Shown: piece by piece, positions 25,992 to 35,576 of the stretch
How positions within the stretch are numbered: the first letter of the stretch is position 1
How the letters are laid out: each line of letters begins with the position of its first letter
From: Desulfuromonadales bacterium
Lineage (GTDB): Bacteria > Desulfobacterota > Desulfuromonadia > Geobacterales > Pseudopelobacteraceae
Assembly (NCBI GenBank): GCA_016650295.1
Contig: JAENWA010000069.1
Coordinates: 1-64,000 of the forward strand
DNA: 64,000 bases
Reading direction: 5' to 3'
Notes under the pieces: generated by a model
Told to the model about the DNA's origin: nothing
Database searches by the model: none
What the model saw: only the letters and a program-made list of their open reading frames with translations
Program-made: the position numbers and the translations under genes

Positions 25992-28900
25992 ATGCCCCGT
26001 TTTTTCATAAACCGCCCCATCTTCGCCTGGGTCATCGCCATCATGGTCATGCTGGTCGGTCTGCTGTCGATCAAGAAGCTGCCGGTCTCCCAGTATCCGC
26101 CCATCGCGCCGCCCCAGATCGCCATTAATGCCACCTACCCGGGCGCCTCGGCCCAGACCGTGCAGGATACGGTTACCCAGGTCATCGAGCAGAAGCTGAA
26201 CGGCATCGACAACCTGATCTACATGTCGTCCACCAGTGACTCGGCCGGGGCGGTGACCATCACCCTGACTTTCAAGGCCGGCACCGATCCGAATATCGCC
26301 CAAGTGCAGGTGCAGAACAAGCTGCAACTGGCCGTGCCGCTCCTGCCCCAGATTGTCCAGCGCTCGGGGATTCAGGTGGTCAAGTCCACCAGAAACTTCC
26401 TGCTGATCGTCGGCCTCGTCTCGGAAGACGGCTCCATGGACCGTAATGGCCTGACCGACTACATGGTCTCCAACCTCCAGGACATCGTCAGCCGGCTGGA
26501 GGGGGTCGGCGAACTGCTGCTGTTCGGCACCCAGAACGCCATGCGGATCTGGCTGAACCCGGCCAAGCTGAACAACTGCCATCTGACCTCCAATGACGTG
26601 ATCGCGGCCTTGCAGGCCCAGAATGTCCAGGTGTCGGCCGGACAGTTTGGCGGCACCCCGGCCAATCAGGGCCAGCAGCTCAATGCCACCATCAACGCCC
26701 GGGCCCTGCTGAAGAACACGGAGCAGTTCGATGCCATCATCCTGCGCACAAACAGCGACGGCTCCACGGTCAAACTCAAGGATGTGGCTGAAAGCAGGAT
26801 CGGCACCGAGAACTACGAGATACAATCGTACTACAATGGTAAACCGCTGGGAGGGATGGCGATCCGCCTGGCGGCCGGCGCCAATGCACTGGAAACCGGC
26901 AACCGGGTCAAGGCCAAGATGGCGGAGCTGGAGAAATATTTCCCCCCCGGCATGAAGGTGGTCTATCCCTACGACACCACCCCCTTTGTCAAGATCTCCA
27001 TCGAAGAGGTGGTTCACACCCTGATTGAGGCGGTCTTCCTGGTCTTCATCATCATGTTCCTCTTCCTGCAGAACATCCGCGCCACCCTGATCCCCACCAT
27101 CGCGGTGCCGGTGGTGCTGCTGGGCACCATGGGGGTGCTGGCGGCCTGCGGGTACTCCATCAACACCCTGACCATGTTCGCCCTGGTGATCGTCATCGGC
27201 CTGCTGGTGGACGACGCCATCGTCGTCGTCGAAAACGTCGAACGCATCATGACCGAGGAAGGGCTTCCGCCCAAGGAAGCAACCATCAAATCCATGGGAC
27301 AGATCACCAGCGCGCTGTGGGGCATCGCCACCGTACTGACGGCGGTCTTCCTCCCCATGGCCTTCTTTCCCGGTTCCACCGGCGTCATCTACCGCCAGTT
27401 TTCCGTCACCATCATCTCGGCCATGATCCTGTCGGTGCTGGTGGCCATGATCCTGACCCCGGCGCTGTGCGCCACCCTGCTCAAGCCGGTCGCAAAGGGA
27501 CATCATGCCGGTGAATCCGGCTGGTTCAGCTGGTTCTTCAGCCACTTCAACCGGCTGTTTGAATTCTGTCGGCATAATTATGAGGGGATCGTCGGCCGCT
27601 CCTTCGGCAAACCGGTGCGCTATCTGGTGGTCTACGGCGCCATTGTGGCCGCCATGGCTTACGTCTTCCTGCATCTTCCCACATCATTTCTGCCGGATGA
27701 GGACCAGGGTTTCATTATCTGCCAGGTCCAGTTGCCGGCCGGCGCCACCCAGGAGCGGACCATCCAGGTCATCCGCCAATTGGAGCAGCACTTCCTGGAG
27801 AAGGAGTCCAAAGCAGTGCAGGGGGTCATTACCGTGGCCGGGTTCAGCTTTGCCGGTCGCGGCCAGAACATGGGGCTGGCCTTTGTCAGGCTCAAACACT
27901 GGAACCTTCGCAAGTCTCCCGACATGAAGGCATCGGCCATTGCCGGCCGGGCCATGGGGGCCTTCTCCAAGTTCAGAGACGGCCTGGCCTTCGCCTTTTC
28001 ACCGCCGGCGGTACTGGAACTGGGGGTTGCCAACGGCTTCGACTTCCAGTTGCAGGATCGTGGCGGTCTGGGGCATGAGAAGCTGATGGAGGCGCGCAAC
28101 CAACTCCTGGGCTTGGCCATGAAAAACAAGAAACTGGTCGCGGTGCGACCCAACGGCCAGGATGACTCGCCCCAGTTCAAGCTCGACATCGATGATGTGC
28201 GGGCCGGAGCCCTGGGGGTATCCCAGGCCGATATCAACAATGTCCTCTCCACTGCCTGGGGAAGCACTTACGTCAACGACTTCATCCAGGACGGCCGGGT
28301 CAAGAAGGTTTTTCTCCAGTCAGACGCCCGCTACCGCATGCTGCCTGAGGATATCAACCGCTGGTATGTCAGCAACAAGAACGGCCAGATGGTGCCGTTC
28401 TCCGCCTTTGCCACCGCCCGCTGGCAGTATGGCTCGCCCCGACTGGAGCGTTACAACGGCATCCCGTCCGTGGAGATCCTGGGGCAGGCCGCGCCGGGGA
28501 TCAGTACCGGCGAGGCCATGGACGAGGTGGAAAAGATGGCGGCCCAGCTGCCGGCGGGGATCGGCTACGAATGGACCGGTCTCTCCTACGAGGAAAAGAA
28601 CGCCGGGGCCCAGGCGCCGGCACTCTATGCCATATCGCTGCTGGTGGTGTTCCTCTCCGTGGCGGCCCTGTACGAAAGCTGGACCATCCCCTTCGTAAAC
28701 CTGTTGATGCTGCCATTGGGACTGGTGGGGGCGGTTATCGCGGTCAAGCTGCGGATGTTCCCCAACGATGTCTATCTCCAGATCGGCCTGCTCACCACGG
28801 TGGGGCTCTCTACCAAGAACGCCATCCTGATCATCCAGTTCATCAAGGAGCAGATGCATCAGGGGCATGAACTGGTCGAGGCCACCCTGTCAGCGGTGCG

Positions 28901-29153
28901 GATTCGACTCCGCCCTGTTATCATGACGTCGCTGGCCTTCTTCTTCGGCACCCTGCCGCTGGCGCTGACCAAGGGGGCTGGGGCCGCGGCCCAGAATGCC
29001 ATCGGCACGGCCGTCACCGGCGGACTGCTATCGGCCACCTTCATCGACCTGATCTTCATCCCGTTCTTCTTTGTACTGGTCTCGCGCTTGTTCGCCGGAA
29101 AGAAGACCCCTGCGCAACCTGCCGTTGCCGCCACCACCCCGGAGGTGCATTGA
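25992..29153 (+). CDS. RND efflux pump inner-membrane transporter (HAE1, AcrB/MexB-like)
   Basis: 1053 aa, standard HAE1 length. Proton-driven drug exporter. [21 protein letters not shown] begins TM1; the TM4 motif region [21 protein letters not shown] carries the proton-relay Asp pair; [16 protein letters not shown] and [19 protein letters not shown] are TM10-12 signatures. Periplasmic docking and pore domains between TM1-2 and TM7-8 are present at normal lengths. ATG at 25992 is the conserved start, 11 bases after AAGGAG. Confidence 0.95.
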   Translation: MPRFFINRPIFAWVIAIMVMLVGLLSIKKLPVSQYPPIAPPQIAINATYPGASAQTVQDTVTQVIEQKLNGIDNLIYMSSTSDSAGAVTITLTFKAGTDPNIAQVQVQNKLQLAVPLLPQIVQRSGIQVVKSTRNFLLIVGLVSEDGSMDRNGLTDYMVSNLQDIVSRLEGVGELLLFGTQNAMRIWLNPAKLNNCHLTSNDVIAALQAQNVQVSAGQFGGTPANQGQQLNATINARALLKNTEQFDAIILRTNSDGSTVKLKDVAESRIGTENYEIQSYYNGKPLGGMAIRLAAGANALETGNRVKAKMAELEKYFPPGMKVVYPYDTTPFVKISIEEVVHTLIEAVFLVFIIMFLFLQNIRATLIPTIAVPVVLLGTMGVLAACGYSINTLTMFALVIVIGLLVDDAIVVVENVERIMTEEGLPPKEATIKSMGQITSALWGIATVLTAVFLPMAFFPGSTGVIYRQFSVTIISAMILSVLVAMILTPALCATLLKPVAKGHHAGESGWFSWFFSHFNRLFEFCRHNYEGIVGRSFGKPVRYLVVYGAIVAAMAYVFLHLPTSFLPDEDQGFIICQVQLPAGATQERTIQVIRQLEQHFLEKESKAVQGVITVAGFSFAGRGQNMGLAFVRLKHWNLRKSPDMKASAIAGRAMGAFSKFRDGLAFAFSPPAVLELGVANGFDFQLQDRGGLGHEKLMEARNQLLGLAMKNKKLVAVRPNGQDDSPQFKLDIDDVRAGALGVSQADINNVLSTAWGSTYVNDFIQDGRVKKVFLQSDARYRMLPEDINRWYVSNKNGQMVPFSAFATARWQYGSPRLERYNGIPSVEILGQAAPGISTGEAMDEVEKMAAQLPAGIGYEWTGLSYEEKNAGAQAPALYAISLLVVFLSVAALYESWTIPFVNLLMLPLGLVGAVIAVKLRMFPNDVYLQIGLLTTVGLSTKNAILIIQFIKEQMHQGHELVEATLSAVRIRLRPVIMTSLAFFFGTLPLALTKGAGAAAQNAIGTAVTGGLLSATFIDLIFIPFFFVLVSRLFAGKKTPAQPAVAATTPEVH

Positions 29154-29154
29154 T

Positions 29155-30603
29155 ATGAAACGGATAACAACGACCCTGTGCCTTTTCCTGGGAACAATTC
29201 TGTGCCTGAGCGGCTGCAGCATGGCCCCGGGCTATACCCGACCCGACGCGCCGGTACCGGCCGCCTGGCCTGCCGGTCCGTCCTACCAGAGTGGAACGGG
29301 CAAAGCTGCCGATGCGTCAGTGGCCGACATCCCCTGGCGCCAGTTCTTCATCGATGAGAAACTGCGCAAGCTGATCGCCCTTTCCCTGGAAAACAACCGC
29401 GACCTGCGCGTCGCCCTGCTCAACATCGAGCGTTCCCGGGCCCAGTACCAGATCCGGCGCTCCGACCTCCTTCCAAAGATCGATGCCTCGGCCGGAGCAA
29501 CGTTCCAGCGGGTGCCGGCAGGGCTTTCCACTACGAGAAATACCATGACAACCGAGCAGTACAGCGCCGCTCTCGGGGTCAGTTCCTACGAACTGGACCT
29601 GTTCGGCCGGGTAACCAGCCTGAAGGACCAGGCCCTGGAACAGTTTCTGGCAACAGAACAGGTCCGGCGCAGTGTCCAGCTCAGTCTGGTGGCCCAGGTT
29701 GCCGCCGCATATCTCAACCTGGCAGCTAACCGGGATCGGCTTCAACTTGCCCGGGAGACACTGTCCAGCCAGCAAACATCGCATCAGCTTACCCGGAGTC
29801 GCTTCGAGGCGGGCGTATCCTCGGCCCTTGACATGAACCAGGCCCGGACCGCCGTAGAAACGGCCCGTCTGGATATCGCCCGTTTCACGACCCTGGTGGC
29901 CCAGGACGAAAATGCCCTGAATCTGGCGGTCGGCACCCAGGTTGGGTCAGACCTGATTCCCTCTACCCTTGACGAATCGTTGACGTCACTCAGGGATCTC
30001 GCTCCCGGCCTGCCGTCGGACGTGCTGCTGCGCCGGCCCGACATTCTGCAGGCCGAAAACCTGCTCAAAGGGTTTAATGCCAACATCGGCGCTGCGCGGG
30101 CCGCCTTCTTTCCCAGGATCACCCTTCTTTCATCGGTCGGATTCGGCAGCAGCGAACTGGCCGGCCTGTTCACCGGCAATGCCTTTGCCTGGAGTTTTGC
30201 ACCGCGCATCACGCTGCCGATCTTCGATGGTGGCAGCAACCGGGCCAATCTCAAGGTAGCGGTGATAGATCGCGACATCGCACTGGCCCAGTACGAAAAG
30301 GCCATCCAGACCGCTTTCCGCGAAGTGGCCGACGCCCTTGCCCAGCGCGGGACCATCGATGAGCAGGTGGCAGCGCAACAGTCTCTCACCGATGCCACCT
30401 CCGAAAGCTACAACCTCTCCCGGGCACGCTACGAAAAAGGGGTTGACGGCTACCTGTCGGTTCTCGACTCGCAACGCTTCCTTTACGGAGCCCAGCAGAA
30501 CCTGATCACCGCCCGCCTGGCCCGGCTGGCCAATCTGGTGACCCTCTACAAGGTGTTGGGAGGGGGAAGTGAAAAAATAATACTCACAACTCCTCATAGT
30601 TAG
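29155..30603 (+). CDS. Outer-membrane efflux lipoprotein (NodT/OprM-like TolC family)
   Basis: 482 aa channel of the tripartite pump. Signal with lipobox CLSGCSMAPGY, then two repeats of TolC-type helices: ENNRDLRVALLNIERSRAQY, VSSYELDLFGRVTSLKDQAL, and the second-half copies SDVLLRRPDILQAENLLKG and FDGGSNRANLKVA. Start ATG at 29155, one base after the pump stop. Completes adaptor-pump-channel. Normal length. Confidence 0.92.
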   Translation: MKRITTTLCLFLGTILCLSGCSMAPGYTRPDAPVPAAWPAGPSYQSGTGKAADASVADIPWRQFFIDEKLRKLIALSLENNRDLRVALLNIERSRAQYQIRRSDLLPKIDASAGATFQRVPAGLSTTRNTMTTEQYSAALGVSSYELDLFGRVTSLKDQALEQFLATEQVRRSVQLSLVAQVAAAYLNLAANRDRLQLARETLSSQQTSHQLTRSRFEAGVSSALDMNQARTAVETARLDIARFTTLVAQDENALNLAVGTQVGSDLIPSTLDESLTSLRDLAPGLPSDVLLRRPDILQAENLLKGFNANIGAARAAFFPRITLLSSVGFGSSELAGLFTGNAFAWSFAPRITLPIFDGGSNRANLKVAVIDRDIALAQYEKAIQTAFREVADALAQRGTIDEQVAAQQSLTDATSESYNLSRARYEKGVDGYLSVLDSQRFLYGAQQNLITARLARLANLVTLYKVLGGGSEKIILTTPHS

Positions 30604-30629
30604 ATATCCTCAACAAACTCGATTCTTTC

Positions 30630-30658
30630 TTTACAATTTCCAATCGAGTCGGTATAAG
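30630..30658 (+). promoter_or_regulatory. Sigma-70-type promoter of the mla operon
   Basis: TTTACA (30630-30635), 17-base spacer, TATAAG (30653-30658), 30 bases before the mlaE start. The -35 element lies inside a hairpin CTCGATT/AATCGAG (30619-30625 and 30642-30648). Confidence 0.55.
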
Positions 30659-30687
30659 TTTAAATTGACTTTTTTCGAGGTAGTGCC

Positions 30688-31458
30688 GTGTCCGGAGCAG
30701 TTCAATTCATAGGACGTGTAACCATCGCGTCCGTACGGGATCTGGGGAGAATCGGATGGTTTCTGATCTATTCTCTCTACATGATCCTGCGATGCCCCGG
30801 CAGTCCGCTCCAGATTCTCAAGCAGATCAGGTTTATCGGCGCCAAGTCACTCTTCGTCATCTTTCTGACCGCCGCCTTTACCGGCATGGTACTGGGCCTG
30901 CAGGGCTATTACACCCTGACCAAGTTCGGCTCCGAAGGCATGCTGGGCACCGCCGTGGCCCTCTCGCTGATCCGCGAACTGGGACCGGTGCTGACCGCGT
31001 TGATGGTGACCGGCAGGGCCGGCAGCGCCATCACGGCCGAGATCGGCATCATGCGGATTACGGAACAGATTGACGCCCTGGAGACCATGGCGCTGGACCC
31101 CTTCAGGTATCTGGTCACCCCCAAGTTCATCGCCGCCATGCTCTCCCTGCCGCTTCTGTGCGCTATCTTCGATGTGGTCGGCATCTATGGCGGCTGGGTT
31201 GTGGGGGTCAAGCTGCTGGGGGTCAATCCGGGCGCATATTTCTATGAGATGGAAAAAGCGGTGGTCTGGCGGGATGTTTACTCCGGCATCGTCAAGTCCT
31301 TTTCGTTCGGCTTGATCATCGCCTGGATCGGCTGCTACAAGGGCTATTATGCAGGCCACGGCGCCGAAGGTGTTTCCAAGGCGACCACCGAATCCGTGGT
31401 ATTGACCTCTGTCCTGATTCTGGTGTGGGATTACTTCCTCACGTCGATCCTTCTGTGA
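30688..31458 (+). CDS. mlaE: MlaE-like ABC transporter permease
   Basis: 256 aa inner-membrane permease of an Mla-type phospholipid transporter. An N-terminal amphipathic part (VQFIGRVTIASVRDLGRIGW) and five or six membrane spans follow; family sequences TGMVLGLQGYYTL, LIRELGPVLTALMVTGRAGS and ITAEIGIMRITEQIDALETM are the MlaE core. GTG start at 30688 with TCGAGG upstream. First gene of the operon, eight bases before mlaF. Confidence 0.92.
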   Translation: MSGAVQFIGRVTIASVRDLGRIGWFLIYSLYMILRCPGSPLQILKQIRFIGAKSLFVIFLTAAFTGMVLGLQGYYTLTKFGSEGMLGTAVALSLIRELGPVLTALMVTGRAGSAITAEIGIMRITEQIDALETMALDPFRYLVTPKFIAAMLSLPLLCAIFDVVGIYGGWVVGVKLLGVNPGAYFYEMEKAVVWRDVYSGIVKSFSFGLIIAWIGCYKGYYAGHGAEGVSKATTESVVLTSVLILVWDYFLTSILL

Positions 31459-31465
31459 GCGCATC

Positions 31466-32212
31466 ATGATCCAGCTGACCAACCTCCATAAAGCCTTCGG
31501 CAGCCAGAAAGTCCTCAACGGGCTGAATCTGACCATCCCCGACGGCCAGATTACGGCCATCATCGGTCCCAGCGGCGAAGGCAAGAGCGTCCTGCTCAGG
31601 CACATCATCGGCCTGATGCAGCCGGATTCAGGCCGGGTAGAGATCGATGGCGAGAGTATTATCGGCATCCGTCGTTCGGAGATGAACCGCATCCGTGAGA
31701 AGTTCGGCATGCTTTTTCAGAACGCGGCCCTGTTCGACTCCATGACTGTATTTGAGAATGTGGCCTTCCCGCTGCAGGAAAAGACCTCCTATTCGAAAGA
31801 CGAGATCAGGATACGGGTGCTGTCGGCATTGGAAGATGTGGGACTGAAAAATGTCGAACATAAATATACGGATGAACTGTCCGGCGGAATGAAGAAAAGG
31901 GTCGGACTGGCTCGGGCGCTACTGCTCAACCCCGGGATAATCCTGTTTGACGAACCGACCACCGGATTGGACCCGATCATCAAGAGGGCGATCCACCAGT
32001 TGATCAAGGATACCCATGAGAAGTTCGGCTTTACGGCGGTAGTCGTCTCTCACGAGATCCCCGATATCTTTGACATCGCCCAGAATGTGGCCATGCTCTT
32101 CCGGGGTGAGATACGTCAATACGGCCCAGCCGACGAGATCAGGAATTCCAGCGACCCTGTGGTCAAACAATTTATCAGCGGCAGTCTGGACGGGCCGATT
32201 CAAATGGTATAA
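31466..32212 (+). CDS. mlaF: MlaF-like ABC transporter ATPase
   Basis: 248 aa. Walker A GPSGEGKSVLLR, signature LSGGMKKRVGLARALL, Walker B IILFDEPTTGLDPI, and the H-loop VVSHEIPDIFDIA are all present. Energises lipid transfer with MlaE. The Lys-rich signature variant MKKR is the typical Mla form. Normal length and start (ATG at 31466). Confidence 0.94.
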   Translation: MIQLTNLHKAFGSQKVLNGLNLTIPDGQITAIIGPSGEGKSVLLRHIIGLMQPDSGRVEIDGESIIGIRRSEMNRIREKFGMLFQNAALFDSMTVFENVAFPLQEKTSYSKDEIRIRVLSALEDVGLKNVEHKYTDELSGGMKKRVGLARALLLNPGIILFDEPTTGLDPIIKRAIHQLIKDTHEKFGFTAVVVSHEIPDIFDIAQNVAMLFRGEIRQYGPADEIRNSSDPVVKQFISGSLDGPIQMV

Positions 32213-32230
32213 TTTCAATTTCAAATAAAA

Positions 32231-32340
32231 GATGCATTCAAGGCGGCGAGGATTGAGGCGACGAAGGCATACAAATAGTATGTTGAGGAGCAGAAGACGA
32301 GCCAACGCAGAAGACGCTTTGATTTGGAAATGGAACACAT
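32231..32340. repeat. Stem-loop element in the mlaF-mlaD spacer
   Basis: A 146-base gap inside an otherwise tight operon. It holds GGCGGCGAGGATTGAGGCGA, a central CATAC/GTATG hairpin, then CAGAAGACGAGCCAACGCAG. Layout resembles the element at 58305-58425 (GAGG arms, central CGTACC/GGTACG hairpin, GACGAAAATGAGTGCAACG), so the two may be relatives. Confidence 0.4.
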
Positions 32341-32358
32341 CGCTATGAGGACACCACG

Positions 32359-32808
32359 ATGAACATGGCAAAACTCGAAATGACGGTCGGCATCTTCATG
32401 CTGATCGGTATGCTCTGCCTGGGATACATCTCCATCAAGCTGGGCAAGATGGAGATCATGGGCGGCAATTATTACGCCGTTTCGGCGGAATTCGACTCGG
32501 TTTCGGGCCTGAAACCGGGAGCCCGGGTGGAAGTGGCCGGGGTAGATGTCGGCAAGGTGGATCGTATTACCCTGGAACCGAAATCCGGCGACCGGGCCGT
32601 GGCCTTCCTGAAGATCAAAACCGGCGTCAATATCACCGACGATGTGATTGCCTCGGTCCGCACCAGCGGCATCATCGGCGATAAATTCATCAAACTGAAG
32701 CCGGGTGGTTCGGACAGGTTTCTTAAAAACAATGACAAGATCAGGGAAACCGAATCGTCTATCGACATCGAGGAACTGGTCAGTAAATTCATACACGGAA
32801 AGGTTTAA
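32359..32808 (+). CDS. mlaD: MlaD-like MCE-domain protein
   Basis: 149 aa periplasmic lipid-binding protein anchored by one N-terminal helix (TVGIFMLIGMLCLGYISI). The MCE domain spans about 35-115: YYAVSAEFDSVSGLKPGARV, then VEVAGVDVGKVDRITLE and VRTSGIIGDKFIKLKPGG. Forms a hexameric ring with MlaEF in known systems. ATG at 32359. The C-terminal tail with EELVSKFIHGKV is short. Confidence 0.92.
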   Translation: MNMAKLEMTVGIFMLIGMLCLGYISIKLGKMEIMGGNYYAVSAEFDSVSGLKPGARVEVAGVDVGKVDRITLEPKSGDRAVAFLKIKTGVNITDDVIASVRTSGIIGDKFIKLKPGGSDRFLKNNDKIRETESSIDIEELVSKFIHGKV

Positions 32809-32823
32809 TAGTCGGGGATATCC

Positions 32824-34395
32824 ATGAAATCAAATATTTTGAAAACAGCGGTCGTGCTGGCCACCTTTGTTACGTTTTGTCACCCTGCGCATGCTGCCAC
32901 GAATAATGCCACGTCTGCACATGATCAGATGCCGGTCTCGGGAAACGGCGAACCCGACAAACTGAGTAAACTGAAAGCCGGCGCCATAATCGCTCTGAAT
33001 GATGTGGACAGTGGTCCGGTAATTGCGAAACAACCCGTGCTTGCCCCAGCCTCCCTGCAACCGACGCCCCCCTCCGAACAGCCGAAACCGGGTTTTTTAC
33101 TTGGCTTGGGTGACTGCATCGCCATGGCCCTAAAGGGCGCTCCCGAGATGGGTGAAGCCCAGGCAGATATCGATCTCACCACCAGCAAACTGGATGAAGC
33201 CAGGTCATACCGTTATCCGCAGATTGAGGTAAAAGCCCTCTTCGGCCCGGCTCCCCAGGCACACGTGCAGGATATTTCACCTAGTGTTGCAACGGACAGG
33301 AGCACCCGATGGAACCATCTCACCTGGTTCTCCAGTGTGGATGCTACACTCATTCAGCCACTCTACACCTTCGGTAAAATTTCCGAAAACATGAAGGCCG
33401 CCACCCATGGTATCGAAGTCGATCGCTCCCGCAAGGAACAGCGTGCAAACGAGATCTCCCTCAAGGTTCATGAATATTACTATGGTCTGTTACTGGCGCG
33501 TGAGCTGAAAGAACTGGTGACAGAGGTACAGGAAACGCTCCGAAAGGCTCGGGGTAAGGCCGTAAAAATGATCGAGGAAGGTGCTGAAAGCGCCGATGAG
33601 ATTGATCTGTACAAACTGGATGCCTTCTCCGGCGAAATGGGCAAATACCAGGAGGAAGCCAGTAAAGGAGAAAGACTGGCAATGGCCGCGCTCAAGACAC
33701 GTCTCGGTCTTTCCGCCGACAGCCAGATGGAAATCAGCACAGAACGACTGGTCATGGAAGAATCAACCATCCCGGCCTATGAAACCTTCCTGAACAAGGC
33801 GCACAGCCAGAGGCCGGAATACCGCCAGATAGCCGAGGGACTCAAGGCGCGTTCCGCACTGGTCGAGGCAGCCAAGGCCAACTATTATCCCGACATCTTT
33901 CTTGGAGGACTGTTCTCCTGGGCCTATGCCGATAAGCGGGACAGAATCAACAATCCCTATATCAACGACCAGTTCAAGCATCTCTACGGAGGTGTGGCAC
34001 TTGGAGCCCGCTGGAAGCTGGATTTTGGGATCACGGGTGCGAAAGTGGCCAGTGAAAGAGCCCAATACAACCGCCTGCTCAGCACCAGGGATTTTGCCGA
34101 TGCAAACATCCCGCTCCAGATCAGAAAGTATTATCTGGATCTTCAGGAAGCTGAAAACAGCGTAGCGGCAACTCGGGAGGCTTTTTCCAATGCCAAGAAA
34201 TGGGGTATGGCAGCCGTAGCCAATTTCGATTTTGGAGTCGGTCCCGCCAAGGATATTATGGAGGCCCTCCAGGCCTATGCCCGGATGAGGGCAGCCTACT
34301 TCCAGTCCATCTACAACTATCACATTGCCCAGGCCAATCTTGATTATGCCATCGGCGAAACATCCGCATCAATCGTAAAACAAGGGGGAAAATGA
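32824..34395 (+). CDS. TolC-family outer-membrane protein in the mla operon
   Basis: 523 aa. Signal peptide MKSNILKTAVVLATFVTFCH with cleavage near AHA; a Pro-rich N-terminal linker (about 40-90), then TolC-type coiled-coil repeats: GDCIAMALKGAPEMGEAQAD, YTFGKISENMKAA, and LDFGITGAKVASERAQ with DFGVGPAKDIMEALQAY. No lipobox, unlike the NodT-like protein of the previous operon. Its location between mlaD and mlaC suggests it is the outer-membrane partner of this transporter. ATG at 32824. Confidence 0.85.
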   Translation: MKSNILKTAVVLATFVTFCHPAHAATNNATSAHDQMPVSGNGEPDKLSKLKAGAIIALNDVDSGPVIAKQPVLAPASLQPTPPSEQPKPGFLLGLGDCIAMALKGAPEMGEAQADIDLTTSKLDEARSYRYPQIEVKALFGPAPQAHVQDISPSVATDRSTRWNHLTWFSSVDATLIQPLYTFGKISENMKAATHGIEVDRSRKEQRANEISLKVHEYYYGLLLARELKELVTEVQETLRKARGKAVKMIEEGAESADEIDLYKLDAFSGEMGKYQEEASKGERLAMAALKTRLGLSADSQMEISTERLVMEESTIPAYETFLNKAHSQRPEYRQIAEGLKARSALVEAAKANYYPDIFLGGLFSWAYADKRDRINNPYINDQFKHLYGGVALGARWKLDFGITGAKVASERAQYNRLLSTRDFADANIPLQIRKYYLDLQEAENSVAATREAFSNAKKWGMAAVANFDFGVGPAKDIMEALQAYARMRAAYFQSIYNYHIAQANLDYAIGETSASIVKQGGK

Positions 34396-34985
34396 TGTTT
34401 AAACGTTATCTGCTGCTTATCGTGGCCGGTATTTTTCTGGCGACAAACGCCTGTGCCGGAGTAACCAACGAGGTAAAAAAGACAGTGGACGAAGTTGTCA
34501 GGATCGTCTCTGAGAAAGAGTTGAAGAATAACGATAAAAAACGGCGTCAACTGCTCAAAAAGGCCATCAGCGTCATCTTTGACTACAACGAAATGGCAAA
34601 GCGCTCCATGGGTAAACACTGGAATCAGCGCTCGGCGGCCGAGAAAAAACAGTTTGTCGAACTTTTTGCAACATTGCTGGAAAATTCCTATGCCGGCAAA
34701 ATAGAATCCTATAACAACGAAAAGATTGTCTACCTGAAGGAAACTCAAGATGGAGACTACGCCGAACTGAAATCCAAGGTAATCACCGCTAAACGGGATG
34801 AATTTTCCCTGGATTACCGTATGTCCAATCAAAACGGGACCTGGATGGTGTATGATGTCGTGATTGAAGGGGTTAGTCTGGTGTCTAACTACCGCACCCA
34901 GTTTAATAAAATAGTAACTTCCGAAGGGTACCCGGCCTTACTGAAAAAACTTCAGACAAAATCAGACGAATTGAAGTCACTTTAG
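34392..34985 (+). CDS. mlaC: MlaC-like periplasmic lipid-binding protein
   Basis: 197 aa. Signal peptide ending ATNACA (KRYLLLIVAGIFLATNACAG), then the MlaC/Ttg2D fold: EVVRIVSEKELKNNDKKRRQ, IFDYNEMAKRSMGKHWNQRS, FATLLENSYAGKI and MVYDVVIEGVSLVSNYRTQF. It carries phospholipid between inner and outer membrane. The start overlaps the TolC gene stop by four bases. Last gene of the operon. Confidence 0.92.
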   Translation: MMFKRYLLLIVAGIFLATNACAGVTNEVKKTVDEVVRIVSEKELKNNDKKRRQLLKKAISVIFDYNEMAKRSMGKHWNQRSAAEKKQFVELFATLLENSYAGKIESYNNEKIVYLKETQDGDYAELKSKVITAKRDEFSLDYRMSNQNGTWMVYDVVIEGVSLVSNYRTQFNKIVTSEGYPALLKKLQTKSDELKSL

Positions 34986-34999
34986 CCCGATATTTTTAC

Positions 35000-35027
35000 T
35001 TGACACGCAATTTAGGGCTATGATAAA
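35000..35027 (+). promoter_or_regulatory. Sigma-70-type promoter of the cold-shock gene
   Basis: TTGACA (35000-35005), 16-base spacer, GATAAA (35022-35027). It leaves a leader of about 145 bases before the csp start, in line with the long structured leaders of cold-shock genes. Confidence 0.5.
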
Positions 35028-35176
35028 CGACACGTGCAGCAAGTTTCGGAAGTTTTTGCAGAACGTTGAAGCAGCATGTTTGACCAGGCTCTGCATTTTC
35101 CTGCATCAGACTCCGGAAACTTAAGCGGTATCTCACAGTTCCGGCGTTGTACCGGAGAAAAAAAGGAGGTAGGAAA

Positions 35177-35380
35177 ATGGCACAGGGCAAGGTTAAATGG
35201 TTTAATGACACAAAGGGTTTTGGCTTCATCGAGCAGGAGGGGGGCGAAGACGTCTTCGTTCATTTCTCCGCGATTCAGGGCGACGGTTTCAAATCCCTGG
35301 CTGAAGGCGATGCGGTTACGTTCGACATTACGCAGGGTCCCAAAGGCCTCCAGGCAGCCAACGTACAGAAGGCACGCTGA
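35177..35380 (+). CDS. Cold-shock domain protein
   Basis: 67 aa single CSD nucleic-acid chaperone. [17 protein letters not shown] is RNP1, [11 protein letters not shown] is RNP2; the rest is the standard five-stranded barrel. ATG at 35177 follows AAAGGAGG with nine bases spacing, preferred over the in-frame upstream start at 35147. A strong terminator at 35409 ends the transcript. Monocistronic. Confidence 0.95.
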   Translation: MAQGKVKWFNDTKGFGFIEQEGGEDVFVHFSAIQGDGFKSLAEGDAVTFDITQGPKGLQAANVQKAR

Positions 35381-35408
35381 TTTTTCAATTACATCGTAGT
35401 TTACGAAA

Positions 35409-35440
35409 CGCCCGCCGGGACCTCGGCGGGCGTTTTTTTT
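35409..35440 (+). terminator. Rho-independent terminator of the cold-shock gene
   Basis: CGCCCGCCG / CGGCGGGCG (35409-35417 and 35424-35432) with a six-base loop, then eight T. Confidence 0.92.
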
Positions 35441-35473
35441 ATCTTCTGCGGCTCAGATTGAGCATCTAAATCT

Positions 35474-35550
35474 AACCCCCCTCATTCCCCCCTTATCAGG
35501 GTGGAGGCCTTGAAGTCTCCCCTGATAAGGGGAGATTTAGAGGGGTTTGA
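35474..35550. repeat. CCCCTTATCAGGG inverted repeat
   Basis: CCCCTTATCAGGG (35489-35501) and CCCTGATAAGGGG (35520-35532) form a 13-base stem, extended outward by AACCCCCCT and AGAGGGGTTT. The phrase recurs in many bacterial intergenic regions. Convergent position between csp and the radical SAM gene. Confidence 0.7.
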
Positions 35551-35576
35551 TGCGAAAGAATAGATGTTACAGCGTA

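Noticed and set aside
25977-27674. Long minus-strand ORF (565 aa) opposite the RND pump
   Set aside because: Gly/His/Asp-rich composition, no domain, and the plus-strand frame encodes an unmistakable HAE1 pump; shadow frame in GC-rich DNA.
30847-31710. Minus-strand ORF opposite mlaE/mlaF
   Set aside because: Opposite strand carries full Mla family signatures.
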